From NCBI RefSeq assembly GCF_000218485.1, contig NZ_AFPB01000183.1, positions 1 to 32,061 of the forward strand: a DNA stretch of 32,061 nucleotides, read 5' to 3'. The notes below the pieces were generated by a model. The model was not told where the DNA came from, ran no database searches, and saw only the letters and a list, made by a program, of their open reading frames with translations. The stretch's first letter is position 1. The number at the start of each line of letters is the position of its first letter. Position numbers and translations under genes: made by a program. The stretch comes from Aquimarina agarivorans (lineage in GTDB: Bacteria > Bacteroidota > Bacteroidia > Flavobacteriales > Flavobacteriaceae). Of this stretch, positions 16,169 through 24,525 are shown piece after piece.

Positions 16169-18064
16169 TCAATTTAATTTATAGGTATTATCAGGTTGGA
16201 TGGCTATGTTGCCTTCATTTAATAAACTTTGCAATATACGAATAAGGTCAACTTCTGCGTATTTCAAATCAGCTAAAATAGTACGCGAATCTTTAGGTTT
16301 TTCTGAAAGTATATTTTTTATCTGCTCCTTAATAGCATGGTCATTAGTAGTACTTACTTTTTTATTTCTTTTTGTACAAACTGAACATATCCCACAATCA
16401 CCAGATTGTTCTCCAAAATAATTTAATAGCTGCACAGATTTACATCTTTCGTTATTCTCCACGTAAGTGATTACATCTTTTATTTTGTTTAATTTATTTG
16501 CTAAATGTCCTTTTATAAATTTTGATACACTATTTATGGCTCGTTCATCTTCCCTAGGTTGTAAATACACTAATTGACAATCATAACGTTCATTATGAAA
16601 ATATAAAATCTCCTGATCTGACAATTTTTTAAGTTTTGCTACCAATTCATTTAAAGATATCTTTAGTGCTTGAGAAATTTTTTCTAAATCGACCTGAACC
16701 CTTTCCACATAAACTCCTGGGTAATTTCTACCAATTTGACTAAACAAGGCTTCAAAAGTTGGGTTTTGATCAATGAAATTGTTCAGTGTACTTATCGAAA
16801 TTAAAATTTGAATTTCGATAGCTTCTTTAAATACTTCGGTAAAACTTAATATTCCATTTTTATCTAAAATTTTAAATGTAGCATATACTTTGGACTTTGA
16901 TAGTTGGTAACGTTCACAAAACTTTGAAAACTCAATATAATAGGGCGTTTCTTCTCCTTCGCCATAACTAATTTGCAAATAACTAGATAATTTTCGGTAT
17001 ACAAATTTTATAAATTCAATATCAGGAGTTTGCGCTAAATACTGATCTTTTAGCTTTTGGACTGCATTGCCTGTTTGCAATAAAAGTGCAAAAGCTGGTT
17101 TTCCATCTCTTCCCGCTCTTCCTGCTTCTTGAAAATAACTTTCGATACTTTGGGGGATATGCATGTGCACTACCGTGCGAACGTCTGGTTTATCAATCCC
17201 CATTCCAAAGGCATTAGTTGCTACCATTACTTGTACTTCATTATTAACCCACAATTTAAAATTTGATTGTTTTGTTTTTGAGTGAAGCCCCCCATGGTAA
17301 GTAACTGCACGGATATGGTTTTCTGAAAGGTAAGCAGCTATTTTTTCGGTAGATTTTCTTCGGGGCACATACACAATAGTCGCTCCCTTTTGTCTGTTTA
17401 CTATTTGTAATAAAATATGCTTTTTGTCGCTAGTTTTGTAGATCCCATAACTCAAATTACGACGTTGGTATGAAGTTTTAAAAAAGTTGGGAGTTTTAAA
17501 TGCTAACTGTTCAATAATGTCTTGCTGCACAGTTTTTGTTGCTGTAGCAGTCAAAGCAATTACGGGCGTATTTGGCACCAACTCACGCACTTTATTTAGC
17601 TGTAAATAAGCAGGTCTAAAATCATGACCCCATTGCGAAATACAATGTGCTTCGTCAACAGCAATTAAGGATACATTCATTTTTTGAATACGCTCTTTAA
17701 CAATTTCTTGTTGCAAACGTTCCGGTGAAACGTATAAAAATTTGTAATTTCCATGAATACAATTATCCAGTAACACATCCAAATCCGAAAAAGAAGTGCC
17801 ACTGGCTAAAGACATTGCCTTTATGCCTCTTTCCTTTAAATGTGATACTTGATCTTGCATTAATGCTACTAAAGGCGAAATCACCAAACAAATACCGTTA
17901 CTTATTAATGCGGGAACTTGATAACAAATTGACTTCCCGCCTCCGGTCGGCATAAGGACTAAGGTATCCTTTTTGTCAATTACTGATTGTATGATTTCAA
18001 GTTGTTTTGGTCGAAAACGATCATAACCCCAAAATTTTTTAAGTATTTGCTCTGGAGTTATCAT
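16169..18064 (-). CDS. recQ: ATP-dependent DNA helicase RecQ
   Basis: Encodes 631 residues of a superfamily 2 3'-5' DNA helicase used in recombination and replication-fork repair. Motif 0 is FRPKQLEIIQ (about 17-26), Walker A MPTGGGKSICYQ (38-49), DEAH box VDEAHCISQWGHDFRP (about 134), motif III ALTATAT, motif V VATNAFGMGIDKPDVR, and motif VI QEAGRAGRDGKP. The RecQ zinc cluster follows with its Cys in NNERCKSV and GDCGICSVC near residue 545. A short winged-helix-like end (ILADLKYAEVDLIRIL) closes the protein; I see no HRDC domain, as in other short bacteroidete RecQ proteins. Its ATG overlaps the stop of the upstream AAA gene by four bases (ATGA), indicating translational coupling. Confidence 0.97.
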   Translation of the reverse strand: MITPEQILKKFWGYDRFRPKQLEIIQSVIDKKDTLVLMPTGGGKSICYQVPALISNGICLVISPLVALMQDQVSHLKERGIKAMSLASGTSFSDLDVLLDNCIHGNYKFLYVSPERLQQEIVKERIQKMNVSLIAVDEAHCISQWGHDFRPAYLQLNKVRELVPNTPVIALTATATKTVQQDIIEQLAFKTPNFFKTSYQRRNLSYGIYKTSDKKHILLQIVNRQKGATIVYVPRRKSTEKIAAYLSENHIRAVTYHGGLHSKTKQSNFKLWVNNEVQVMVATNAFGMGIDKPDVRTVVHMHIPQSIESYFQEAGRAGRDGKPAFALLLQTGNAVQKLKDQYLAQTPDIEFIKFVYRKLSSYLQISYGEGEETPYYIEFSKFCERYQLSKSKVYATFKILDKNGILSFTEVFKEAIEIQILISISTLNNFIDQNPTFEALFSQIGRNYPGVYVERVQVDLEKISQALKISLNELVAKLKKLSDQEILYFHNERYDCQLVYLQPREDERAINSVSKFIKGHLANKLNKIKDVITYVENNERCKSVQLLNYFGEQSGDCGICSVCTKRNKKVSTTNDHAIKEQIKNILSEKPKDSRTILADLKYAEVDLIRILQSLLNEGNIAIQPDNTYKLN

Positions 18065-18657
18065 TTACAATGTGCTAAAATAAAAGATATTCGGTCGGCT
18101 ACCGTTCCAAATGGCACTTCAATAATATAATGCCCATAATTGCTGTACGTATTTTTTAAAAATTGGTAAACACTTTTAGCTTGTTCATAGGTTTCATAGC
18201 GCTCCTGATCTTGAGTATAAATTTCGTTCCATGGCGGAAGTAAAAAAACCAAATCATATTTATTTTTCATACAAATTGAAGAAAAATTTGTTGGAACGGA
18301 CTGATTTGCATAATTCATATATGCCACTACATCATGTAATCCTCTATCATAAAAGCTCAGTGATTGTTCAGTATTATTAGCTGCGTTAAACTGAAGGAGC
18401 CTACTCTTTAAAATTTCCTCATTAAAAGCTTCTGGGTGTGTCAAAAAAGGTTGTTCAATTCCTTTTTTTTGCGCTTCGCGAATTAATTCTCTAGAAACTT
18501 CATGTAAACAATAGTAACCCTGATTTTTTAACTCATTGATTAATGTCGTTTTTCCTGAACTAGGTCCTCCTGATAAAACTATTCTTTTGCTCGGCACGTG
18601 TTTTTTTGCTAATTTCAGAATAATTTCTTTGAAATGAAAACTATTCACCTTTGACAC
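18061..18657 (-). CDS. AAA_28-type (NadR-like) P-loop ATPase
   Basis: Encodes 198 residues. The Walker A motif is SGGPSSGKTTLI (about 28-39), followed by LHEVSRELIREAQ and QFNAANN, then the Walker B-like SFYDRGLHDVVAY (about 100) and KYDLVFLLPPWNEIYTQDQE with a basic lid. This is the layout of the AAA_28 family, P-loop proteins resembling the kinase domain of NadR. It may phosphorylate a small molecule, but the substrate is not known, and the family is not the AAA+ oligomer type. It is the first gene of the operon with recQ and fmt, its stop overlapping the recQ ATG. A TAnnTTTG box lies about 53 bp upstream. The family call is good; activity is unknown. Confidence 0.85.
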   Translation of the reverse strand: MSKVNSFHFKEIILKLAKKHVPSKRIVLSGGPSSGKTTLINELKNQGYYCLHEVSRELIREAQKKGIEQPFLTHPEAFNEEILKSRLLQFNAANNTEQSLSFYDRGLHDVVAYMNYANQSVPTNFSSICMKNKYDLVFLLPPWNEIYTQDQERYETYEQAKSVYQFLKNTYSNYGHYIIEVPFGTVADRISFILAHCK

Positions 18658-18709
18658 TTTTAAAAAATGTCTTAAAATCTGTTATACTTCCGGTTATGAT
18701 TTTAAATTC

Positions 18710-18717
18710 CAAAAATA
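18710..18717 (-). promoter_or_regulatory. Putative -7 promoter box of the AAA-recQ-fmt operon
   Basis: The minus strand reads TATTTTTG, matching TAnnTTTG, 53 bp before the start of the first operon gene. No TTG at -33 was seen. Confidence 0.4.
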
Positions 18718-18913
18718 ACTATTTGATTTTTTATTGAAGATTTTAAGCCCTACAAAAGATATTTGAGGCCTACTAGTTTTTATCCATTTAGGTGAATGTA
18801 AAAAATCGATTCAAAACAATCTTCTTGTGTCTTTTGTAAATAACACTTAATCTAATAACCATTATTATTAAAAATAAACTGATTCACTGAAACGAATGAA
18901 TATCCAAATACGC

Positions 18914-19249
18914 TCAATCAATTTCTATATATTCAGATTTCCCACCAGACAAATCACCATTTAACCAATTCCAGTCAAAATTTAGCTTTAATTTTCCGTC
19001 AGTCGTTTTCGAAACCACACCTTCTGACCTACCTGCTTTCAACTCTCCTTCAATTGTTAAACACTGATACAAGAGTTCAATTTTTGAACTTTGCAATTCT
19101 TTCCCTATTATAAATCCTTCTAACACGCAACCTCCTTTATATTTTGCAGTAATAGTTTTTCCTTTTTGAAAATAATGAAAAATTGTTTTATCTGATGACA
19201 ATCCATTTTCATTTTTAACAGTCACAATTTTTTTGTTATCTAAGTCCAT
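18914..19249 (-). CDS. Small protein of the family often labelled n-acetylglutamate synthase
   Basis: Encodes 111 residues with no signal peptide. It has a beta-rich, MORN-like pattern: FHYFQKGKTITAKYKGGCVL, then GFIIGKELQSSKIELLYQC, LTIEGELKAGRSEGVV, and FDWNWLNGDLSGGKSEYIE at the end. This layout matches a small flavobacterial family that databases commonly call n-acetylglutamate synthase. At this size it cannot be the GNAT-domain ArgA enzyme, so that name is most likely a carried-over error. The true function is unknown. It is a single gene followed by a spacer without clear terminator. Confidence 0.75.
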   Translation of the reverse strand: MDLDNKKIVTVKNENGLSSDKTIFHYFQKGKTITAKYKGGCVLEGFIIGKELQSSKIELLYQCLTIEGELKAGRSEGVVSKTTDGKLKLNFDWNWLNGDLSGGKSEYIEID

Positions 19250-19365
19250 TTAAATTTTTAAATTTGGTTCCTTTATAGGTAAAAATGATGTTATATTTTG
19301 ATTACTTACTTCTAAACTAAGTTCTAAAAAAATTTAGAATAAATATTAAAATACATAATCCCAAC

Positions 19366-19734
19366 CTACTCCCTAAAAATTTTCTCTATTTTACGGTTTT
19401 TTGCTAGTTCATCAACCAATTTATCCAAGTATCTGCATTGCTTGTATACTTTAAATTCATCGCTGATGGTTTCAATTCGGTAACCGCATATGGTACCTGT
19501 AATTAAGTGTGCCTTTGGATGAATATTTGCGCGTTCAAAAAAAACTTTAAAAGTCCATTTTTCCTTAATACATTTATTAATGTTAGTAGCATTAAATCCT
19601 GTTAACCACTCAATAACTTGAATTAATTCCGCCTCCGTCCTGCCTTTTTTGATTACCTTAGCAACGTAATGCGGATACACAGAGGCAAAAGTCATTGCTT
19701 CTATTTTTTTGTTTTTTGCAGCGGTTACTTCCAT
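19366..19734 (-). CDS. DUF2200 domain protein
   Basis: Encodes 122 residues. It shows the full DUF2200 pattern: MTFASVYPHYVAKVIKKGRT (about 14-33), then VIEWLTGFN, FFERANIHPKAHLITGTICG, YRIETISDEF and the terminal RYLDKLVDELAKNRKIEKI. The protein is small and basic, without signal peptide or membrane segments, and distantly resembles DUF1801-like or YdhG-type small bacterial proteins, though that likeness is only an impression. No function is established for the family. It is followed on the same strand, after about 115 bp, by the gene at 18914, but the spacing argues against a tight operon. Confidence 0.88.
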   Translation of the reverse strand: MEVTAAKNKKIEAMTFASVYPHYVAKVIKKGRTEAELIQVIEWLTGFNATNINKCIKEKWTFKVFFERANIHPKAHLITGTICGYRIETISDEFKVYKQCRYLDKLVDELAKNRKIEKIFRE

Positions 19735-19813
19735 AGTATTTCAATTTACAAATTTTAGTTATGATTTGGTGTTACCACAAATAAATCATACTATTTGGTG
19801 CCCACACCTTTGC

Positions 19814-20272
19814 CTAAAACTGAAACCCATTAATTTGTTTTAAAGCTTCGCCTATAGCAAAACTTACTGCATTGGCTATGTTAAAACTACGCACTTTTCC
19901 TGTACTCGGGATTGATACATGATTGTTGTAAAGTGCCAATATTTCAGGCTCTAACCCTTTAGATTCTCTTCCAAAAACCAACCAATCTCCCTCTTTATAT
20001 TTTGGCGCTAAAAAACTTTTTTCTGTGTTTGAAGTAAACAAAAATACCCTACTGGCATCCTTAATTTGTGCTTTCCACGCTTCAAAATTTTTGTATTCGG
20101 TCACTTGCAACTCTGGCCAGTAATCCAATCCTGATCGCTTTAGGTTTTTATCAGTGATTTCAAATCCCAGCGGATGTACCAAATGTAAGTGACAATTAGT
20201 ACCCACACACAAACGACCTATATTCCCTGTATTATTAGGTATTTCGGGATGAATAAGGACAATGTTTATCAT
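19814..20272 (-). CDS. trmL: tRNA (cytidine/uridine-34-2'-O)-methyltransferase TrmL
   Basis: Encodes 152 residues, the usual length. This SPOUT-class (knotted) methyltransferase 2'-O-methylates the wobble base of certain leucine tRNAs using S-adenosylmethionine. Visible motifs are the N-terminal HPEIPNNTGNIGRLC (residues 8-22), HPLGFEITDKNLKRSGLDYW (33-52), the knot segments LVFGRESKGL (about 101) and VSIPSTGKVRSFNIANAVS (about 118-136). It acts as a cytoplasmic dimer. It stands 107 bp downstream of the MOSC gene on the same strand and could belong to the same transcript. Identification is secure. Confidence 0.96.
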   Translation of the reverse strand: MINIVLIHPEIPNNTGNIGRLCVGTNCHLHLVHPLGFEITDKNLKRSGLDYWPELQVTEYKNFEAWKAQIKDASRVFLFTSNTEKSFLAPKYKEGDWLVFGRESKGLEPEILALYNNHVSIPSTGKVRSFNIANAVSFAIGEALKQINGFQF

Positions 20273-20378
20273 ATCACGTTTGGGTTAGCTCTTAGTAATT
20301 GGTTTTTGGTGAAAATAAGAAAAAATGGTATTAGTATACTTTATTTTTATTCAAACTTGAATTCTTTGAAATTGACAC

Positions 20379-21017
20379 CTAACCTAATCTACCTTTTATT
20401 TGTTTTCTTGAACTTTCTGCTAATTCTTTACAGTCTATAATTTTATTAAGTACCGAGCGTTTCAGTTCGGGTTGATACAGGCAATAAAAAACTTCGGCTA
20501 TGGTGGGGTTATTAGACTTTTCAACAAGTAATTGCATTTTATCTTCTGGCTTAACCATTCCCTTTTGTAGTACGCGCACGTATATTCCTGAAAAAGTGGT
20601 GTTGATAAATTGCTTTAAAATTCCGGAATCCCCCATTTTATGACCAAATTTAAAGCATGGTTGCCTTGGTTGTGAAATTTCTACTTTTGCCTCCCCTATT
20701 TTGTACTGATTACCTACAAAAATTTCTTGCTCATTTAAACCTTTAACTGTCAAATTTTCTCCAAACATACCGTATTCCCACTCCAAGTTAGGATATAAAG
20801 CTTTCCAATAAGTGTAAAAATCGGCGCTATACAAATAGCAGGCTTTGTCTACACCTCCGTGGAAACGCCTGTCCACCACATGGTCATCATCTACATCTTC
20901 GGTTCCCAAAAAAATACCACTAACTACTGATTTTTTATAAATACCTGTTTTTACTATTTTTCCCTTGTAATTTATTTCAGTTACCTTACCTATGTTTGTT
21001 GCTATAATTTTCATCAT
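20379..21017 (-). CDS. MOSC domain protein (YiiM-like)
   Basis: Encodes 212 residues from the ATG at 21017, one base after the truA stop codon; an in-frame TTG 9 bp upstream and an ATG 3 bp downstream are alternatives. It shows the YiiM-type MOSC layout: GKIVKTGIYKKSVVSGIFLG, then DRRFHGGVDKACYLY (about 53), WEYGMFGENLTVKGL (about 80), and the MOSC Cys in QPRQPCFKFG (about 118), the residue expected to carry or sense the metal-sulfur centre. Family members help detoxify N-hydroxylated bases with molybdenum cofactor, but the substrate here is unknown. It is translationally coupled to truA. Confidence 0.9.
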   Translation of the reverse strand: MMKIIATNIGKVTEINYKGKIVKTGIYKKSVVSGIFLGTEDVDDDHVVDRRFHGGVDKACYLYSADFYTYWKALYPNLEWEYGMFGENLTVKGLNEQEIFVGNQYKIGEAKVEISQPRQPCFKFGHKMGDSGILKQFINTTFSGIYVRVLQKGMVKPEDKMQLLVEKSNNPTIAEVFYCLYQPELKRSVLNKIIDCKELAESSRKQIKGRLG

Positions 21018-21018
21018 T

Positions 21019-21807
21019 CTATTCAAATGTAACCTTATTTAAAAACAAGCCTGATGCTTGAGCAATATGTTCTAATTTTATTCTGTGTATTTTAGGATTT
21101 AAAGTACGTTTTACAAAATCAATATCTATTTTTCCTTTTCCCAAATCAAACAATACGCCCATCATTAACCGAATTTGATTGCGCTTAAATCCTGCACCCT
21201 TAACAATTAAAATATAAGTGTTTTCTGGAAAAAAATTTGCTTTGTATACCTCATTTTTTGTGAGGCAACAATGAGTAATGTTTCCTTTAGTTATGGTGTT
21301 TTCATTTGATCTGTGTGCGTAAGACCAAAAATCATGTGTTCCCTCAAATAATTTTGCTGCCTGTTGCATTAAAGGAATATTTAATTCCTGCTGAATATTA
21401 ACCATAAATGGTGCACAAAAAGGATGGAACTTTTTACCTACCGCAAACAAATACTGATATTCTTTAACCTTTGGATGCTGAATGATATTAAAATCCTTAG
21501 TGGTTTCTTTAATACCTAGTGCACGAATATCAGGAGGTAAATTTAAGTTGAGTAATGGAAAAAATGCCTCCAAATCCAGTTCAAAGTCATCAACAAATAA
21601 CTCAACGTATGATTGTCTTGCGGAAACCATAGCATCCGTCCTGCCTACGGAAAGTGTTTTGAATTTAACGCCATTGTCCAACACATATTTTAATGTCCTT
21701 TCCAGCATACGTTGAATGGTATTCACTTCAGGCTGTTTTTGCCAGCCGTGGTATCGAAATCCTAAATATTGAATCTCTATCAAATAAAAATAGCGCTTTC
21801 TCATCAT
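21019..21807 (-). CDS. truA: TruA-family tRNA pseudouridine synthase (variant motif)
   Basis: Encodes 262 residues from the ATG at 21807. The TTG 9 bp upstream is possible but unnecessary. The fold is TruA: YLIEIQYLGFRYHGWQKQP (near 9-27), the catalytic motif SVGRTDAMVSARQ with Asp58, then FNIIQHPKVKEYQYLF and the C-terminal FKRNQIRLMMGVLFDLGKGK. Standard TruA has GRTDAGVHA; here the catalytic Asp is kept but Gly-Val-His is replaced by Met-Val-Ser. Many Bacteroidetes carry a second TruA-like protein, so this may be a paralogue rather than the main enzyme for positions 38-40. It is coupled to the MOSC gene, which follows after one base. Confidence 0.88.
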   Translation of the reverse strand: MMRKRYFYLIEIQYLGFRYHGWQKQPEVNTIQRMLERTLKYVLDNGVKFKTLSVGRTDAMVSARQSYVELFVDDFELDLEAFFPLLNLNLPPDIRALGIKETTKDFNIIQHPKVKEYQYLFAVGKKFHPFCAPFMVNIQQELNIPLMQQAAKLFEGTHDFWSYAHRSNENTITKGNITHCCLTKNEVYKANFFPENTYILIVKGAGFKRNQIRLMMGVLFDLGKGKIDIDFVKRTLNPKIHRIKLEHIAQASGLFLNKVTFE

Positions 21808-22080
21808 ACCCAACAAAAATAAGTAGTCCTTGCTTAATGAAAATCTTTACCACACAATTTTTTTGCTTTAAAAAGTCTTCAAATTTAAATAACAACTATT
21901 CTAGTATAACTTTCAAAATCCAAACCCCTTAATTCTCGCAACATTAGTATTTCTTCTTGCGAAAGCAATAGACTAAAAAAGTATCAGCTGTAAAATTTGT
22001 ATGCTTTTCGGTATTAGGTAAACTTGGTTATAGCGACTAAATTTAAAATTCATTAATTTTATAGAAAATCCATTGTAATT

Positions 22081-22956
22081 ATGCTTCAGGTTTTTAAAAC
22101 TTTTACAACTGCCAGCTTGAATACCATAAATTGGGTATGGAATTGTATTACTTTTTCAGTGCCTTGGTACTCCAACTATTTTTGGGGATTAGTGTTAATT
22201 TCATTATTGGTTTGGGGTATTGAAATTTTATTTCCATGGCGCAAAAATCAAGCTATTTTCAGGAAAGATTTTTGGTTAGATGCTTTTTACATGTTTTTCA
22301 ATTTTTTTGTTTTTGCCATTATTATCAATGGTTTTTACAAAGTTATTGAAAGTGGTTTTGCAAACCTTGGCATTCACATAAATTCGTTAAGTGTTATTCC
22401 TATTTCTAATTGGCCTTTAGGGTTGCAATTACTTGTATTTTTTGTAATACTCGATTTTTTTCAGTGGTTTACACATACGCTATTACACAAATATCATTTT
22501 TTATGGAAATTCCACAAAGTGCACCACAGTGTAAAGGAAATGGGATTTGCTGCTCATTTACGTTACCATTGGATGGAAAATATATTGTACAAGCCCTTAA
22601 AAACATTTGCTGTAATGCTCTTAGGGGGTTTTGAACCCGAACAGGCCTATATTGTCCATTTTATTGCTATTGCTATTGGACATTTCAATCACGCAAACAT
22701 AAAAATTACTTGGGGACCTTTAAAATATGTGTTGAACAATCCTGTAATGCATTTGTATCATCACGCATACAAACTGCCTAAAGGGACTTATGGAGTTAAT
22801 TTTGGTATCAGCTTAAGCTTGTGGGATTACATTTTTAAAACCAACTACATCCCAGAAAACAGCGGCACTATTGAAATTGGTTTTAAGGGAGATCATAAAT
22901 TCCCAAAAAGTTTTACTGATCAAGCGGCGTATGGCATTTTTAAAAGATCAAAATAG
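22081..22956 (+). CDS. Sterol desaturase / fatty acid hydroxylase superfamily membrane protein
   Basis: Encodes 291 residues of an integral membrane di-iron enzyme. Hydrophobic segments lie near residues 33-48, 66-85, 117-140 and 180-200. The histidine clusters of the superfamily are present: HTLLH (about 142), HKVHH (about 155), HLRYH (about 166) and HLYHH (about 224). They hold two iron atoms and hydroxylate or desaturate a lipid with O2. The substrate cannot be read from sequence; in bacteria these enzymes act on fatty acids, carotenoids or sterol-like lipids. There is no signal peptide and no obvious operon partner; the RluE-type gene follows 93 bp downstream. Confidence 0.93.
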   Translation: MLQVFKTFTTASLNTINWVWNCITFSVPWYSNYFWGLVLISLLVWGIEILFPWRKNQAIFRKDFWLDAFYMFFNFFVFAIIINGFYKVIESGFANLGIHINSLSVIPISNWPLGLQLLVFFVILDFFQWFTHTLLHKYHFLWKFHKVHHSVKEMGFAAHLRYHWMENILYKPLKTFAVMLLGGFEPEQAYIVHFIAIAIGHFNHANIKITWGPLKYVLNNPVMHLYHHAYKLPKGTYGVNFGISLSLWDYIFKTNYIPENSGTIEIGFKGDHKFPKSFTDQAAYGIFKRSK

Positions 22957-23049
22957 TTGTGGTTAAACTTGCCTGCTTACTCTTATTTTTTGCAAACAAG
23001 AAATAAATATAAAATTAAAAGTACTTTTATGCTTTCGCAGAAGTAATCC

Positions 23050-23652
23050 ATGTATACAAACGCAACAAAAAAGCACCATCATTTTATGATTTACAAACCC
23101 TATGGCTACCTAAGCCAGTTTGTAAATAATGGTCCAAAAAAAGCACAAAAAAAACTTTTGGGAACCCTTTACAATTTTCCTGAACATGTAATGTCCGTGG
23201 GAAGACTAGATGAAAAATCTGAAGGTTTATTATTTATTACCACCAATGGAAAAATTAGTAATGCTATTAATAGTAGTGCGTACGAAAAGGAATACTATGC
23301 CCTGGTCGACGGTGCAATTTCGGCTCAAGCCATAAAAAAATTACAAAACGGTGTTGAAATAGGCTTTAACGGCATAAAATATCAAACTAAACCTTGTAAA
23401 GTGAATCTACTTAAGGCGGAACCTGTATTACCCTTGCGGGAGAAAAAAATTAGAGATGCACGACACGGTCCCGTTACATGGATTTCAGTAACGCTTACTG
23501 AAGGCAAATTTAGACAGGTACGTAAAATGACTTCGGCGGTAGGTTTTCCTACCCTGCGTTTGGTCAGAGTGCGCGTAGGGAATGTACGCATTAAAACAAT
23601 GCAATCTGGGGAAGTCATTCCTTTAATGCAATCACCATTGGAAATACTATAA
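23050..23652 (+). CDS. rluE: RluE-type rRNA pseudouridine synthase
   Basis: Encodes 200 residues of the RsuA/RluE family. It lacks an S4 domain: the protein starts almost at once with HFMIYKPYGYLSQF (about 11-24). The catalytic Asp54 lies in SVGRLDEKSEGLLFIT. Further family motifs are EKEYYALVDG (about 88) and LTEGKFRQVRKMTSAVGFPT (about 150-169), with LRLVRVRVG closing the core. By homology it converts a specific uridine of 23S rRNA (2457 in E. coli) to pseudouridine. The start ATG is preceded by a short gap after the hydroxylase gene, with possible co-transcription. A second clear RsuA-family assignment (RluB or RsuA) is less likely because the S4 domain is missing. Confidence 0.9.
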   Translation: MYTNATKKHHHFMIYKPYGYLSQFVNNGPKKAQKKLLGTLYNFPEHVMSVGRLDEKSEGLLFITTNGKISNAINSSAYEKEYYALVDGAISAQAIKKLQNGVEIGFNGIKYQTKPCKVNLLKAEPVLPLREKKIRDARHGPVTWISVTLTEGKFRQVRKMTSAVGFPTLRLVRVRVGNVRIKTMQSGEVIPLMQSPLEIL

Positions 23653-23870
23653 AAGTTATAGCATATTTAACAATTTACTGATAAATACAGAGGGTTAATA
23701 CTCGTTTCATTAACTAACCAACAACAGTAAACGATCCTGTTATTACCTTTATAAAATGTAAAATTTATAAATAAATTACTGCAAAGTTTTAGTAGACTTA
23801 CACTGGTTCTAATATTAATTTGCTCAAATTAAATCAAAATTAATGTTGCAAACAGTATAATGATTAAAAT

Positions 23871-23905
23871 AAAAATGGTAACATTTTTCTAATGTTACCC
23901 ATTTT
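23871..23905. terminator. Bidirectional terminator, rluE / ytxJ
   Basis: The arms AAAAATGGTAACATT (23871-23885) and AATGTTACCCATTTTT (23891-23906 region, one bulged C) give a 15-bp stem with 5-nt loop and T-rich flanks. It lies 19 bp beyond the ytxJ stop, between convergent genes. Confidence 0.8.
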
Positions 23906-23923
23906 TATTTTAATTCTGTTATT

Positions 23924-24328
23924 TTAAAAAAAATATAAAAATTTTATACTAATTTTTTCCAAACTAGCAGCACTAATATCATGATGAGAAGAATGTCCTA
24001 CCACCTCGCCATTTTTTAAAGCAATTAGCTGGGGTGACTGGTGCATTACACTAAATTTTTCAGCAATTTTTAATGAAATAGGTCTAAAATTTAACAAATC
24101 CAAATAGTAAATATCCACTTGATCTTCTAAACTATAAGTAGCTTCAAACTGTTTTATAACCATACTACTGATTCCACATCGCGTTGAATGTTTAAAAATA
24201 ACTTGTGGCTTTGACTTTGATTTCTCTTTAATTTCATCTAATTGAGACATTTCAGTTAAAGGAATCCAAGGAAATTGCTTTTTAGGTTCTTTTGCTTTCT
24301 TATCTTTTGATCTACTAAATAATCCCAT
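23924..24328 (-). CDS. ytxJ: Bacillithiol-system redox protein YtxJ
   Basis: Encodes 134 residues with a thioredoxin-like fold. After a Lys-rich N-terminus (SKDKKAKEPKK) it shows the YtxJ start FPWIPLTEMSQLDEI, then VIFKHSTRCGISSMVIKQFE with a single Cys near residue 53, and the cis-Pro region VMHQSPQLIALKNGEVVGHS. Family members usually have TRCSIS; the Ser to Gly change here is small. The protein is a candidate monothiol bacilliredoxin that removes bacillithiol from modified proteins. Its presence implies that the cell makes bacillithiol, as many flavobacteria do. It is a single gene, next to clpB in the divergent direction. Confidence 0.9.
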   Translation of the reverse strand: MGLFSRSKDKKAKEPKKQFPWIPLTEMSQLDEIKEKSKSKPQVIFKHSTRCGISSMVIKQFEATYSLEDQVDIYYLDLLNFRPISLKIAEKFSVMHQSPQLIALKNGEVVGHSSHHDISAASLEKISIKFLYFF

Positions 24329-24525
24329 AATACATTTATTTGATTCAAAAGTCGTAAAAAAATACGTTTCTTACAATTTGTAAACTTTAATAGTTAAATA
24401 AAAAAGTGGAATTTTAAAACTAAAAAAAGACAAAAAGTCAGTTGAAATACGCTAAATATAGACATTATGACATTTAAATATACTAGGCACAACAATTGAA
24501 TAAGGTTGAGAAAACATAAAAAACT

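Noticed and set aside
20189..20440. Plus-strand frame over the trmL start and the MOSC end.
   Set aside because: Composition is that of antisense AT-rich DNA, and it overlaps two secure genes.
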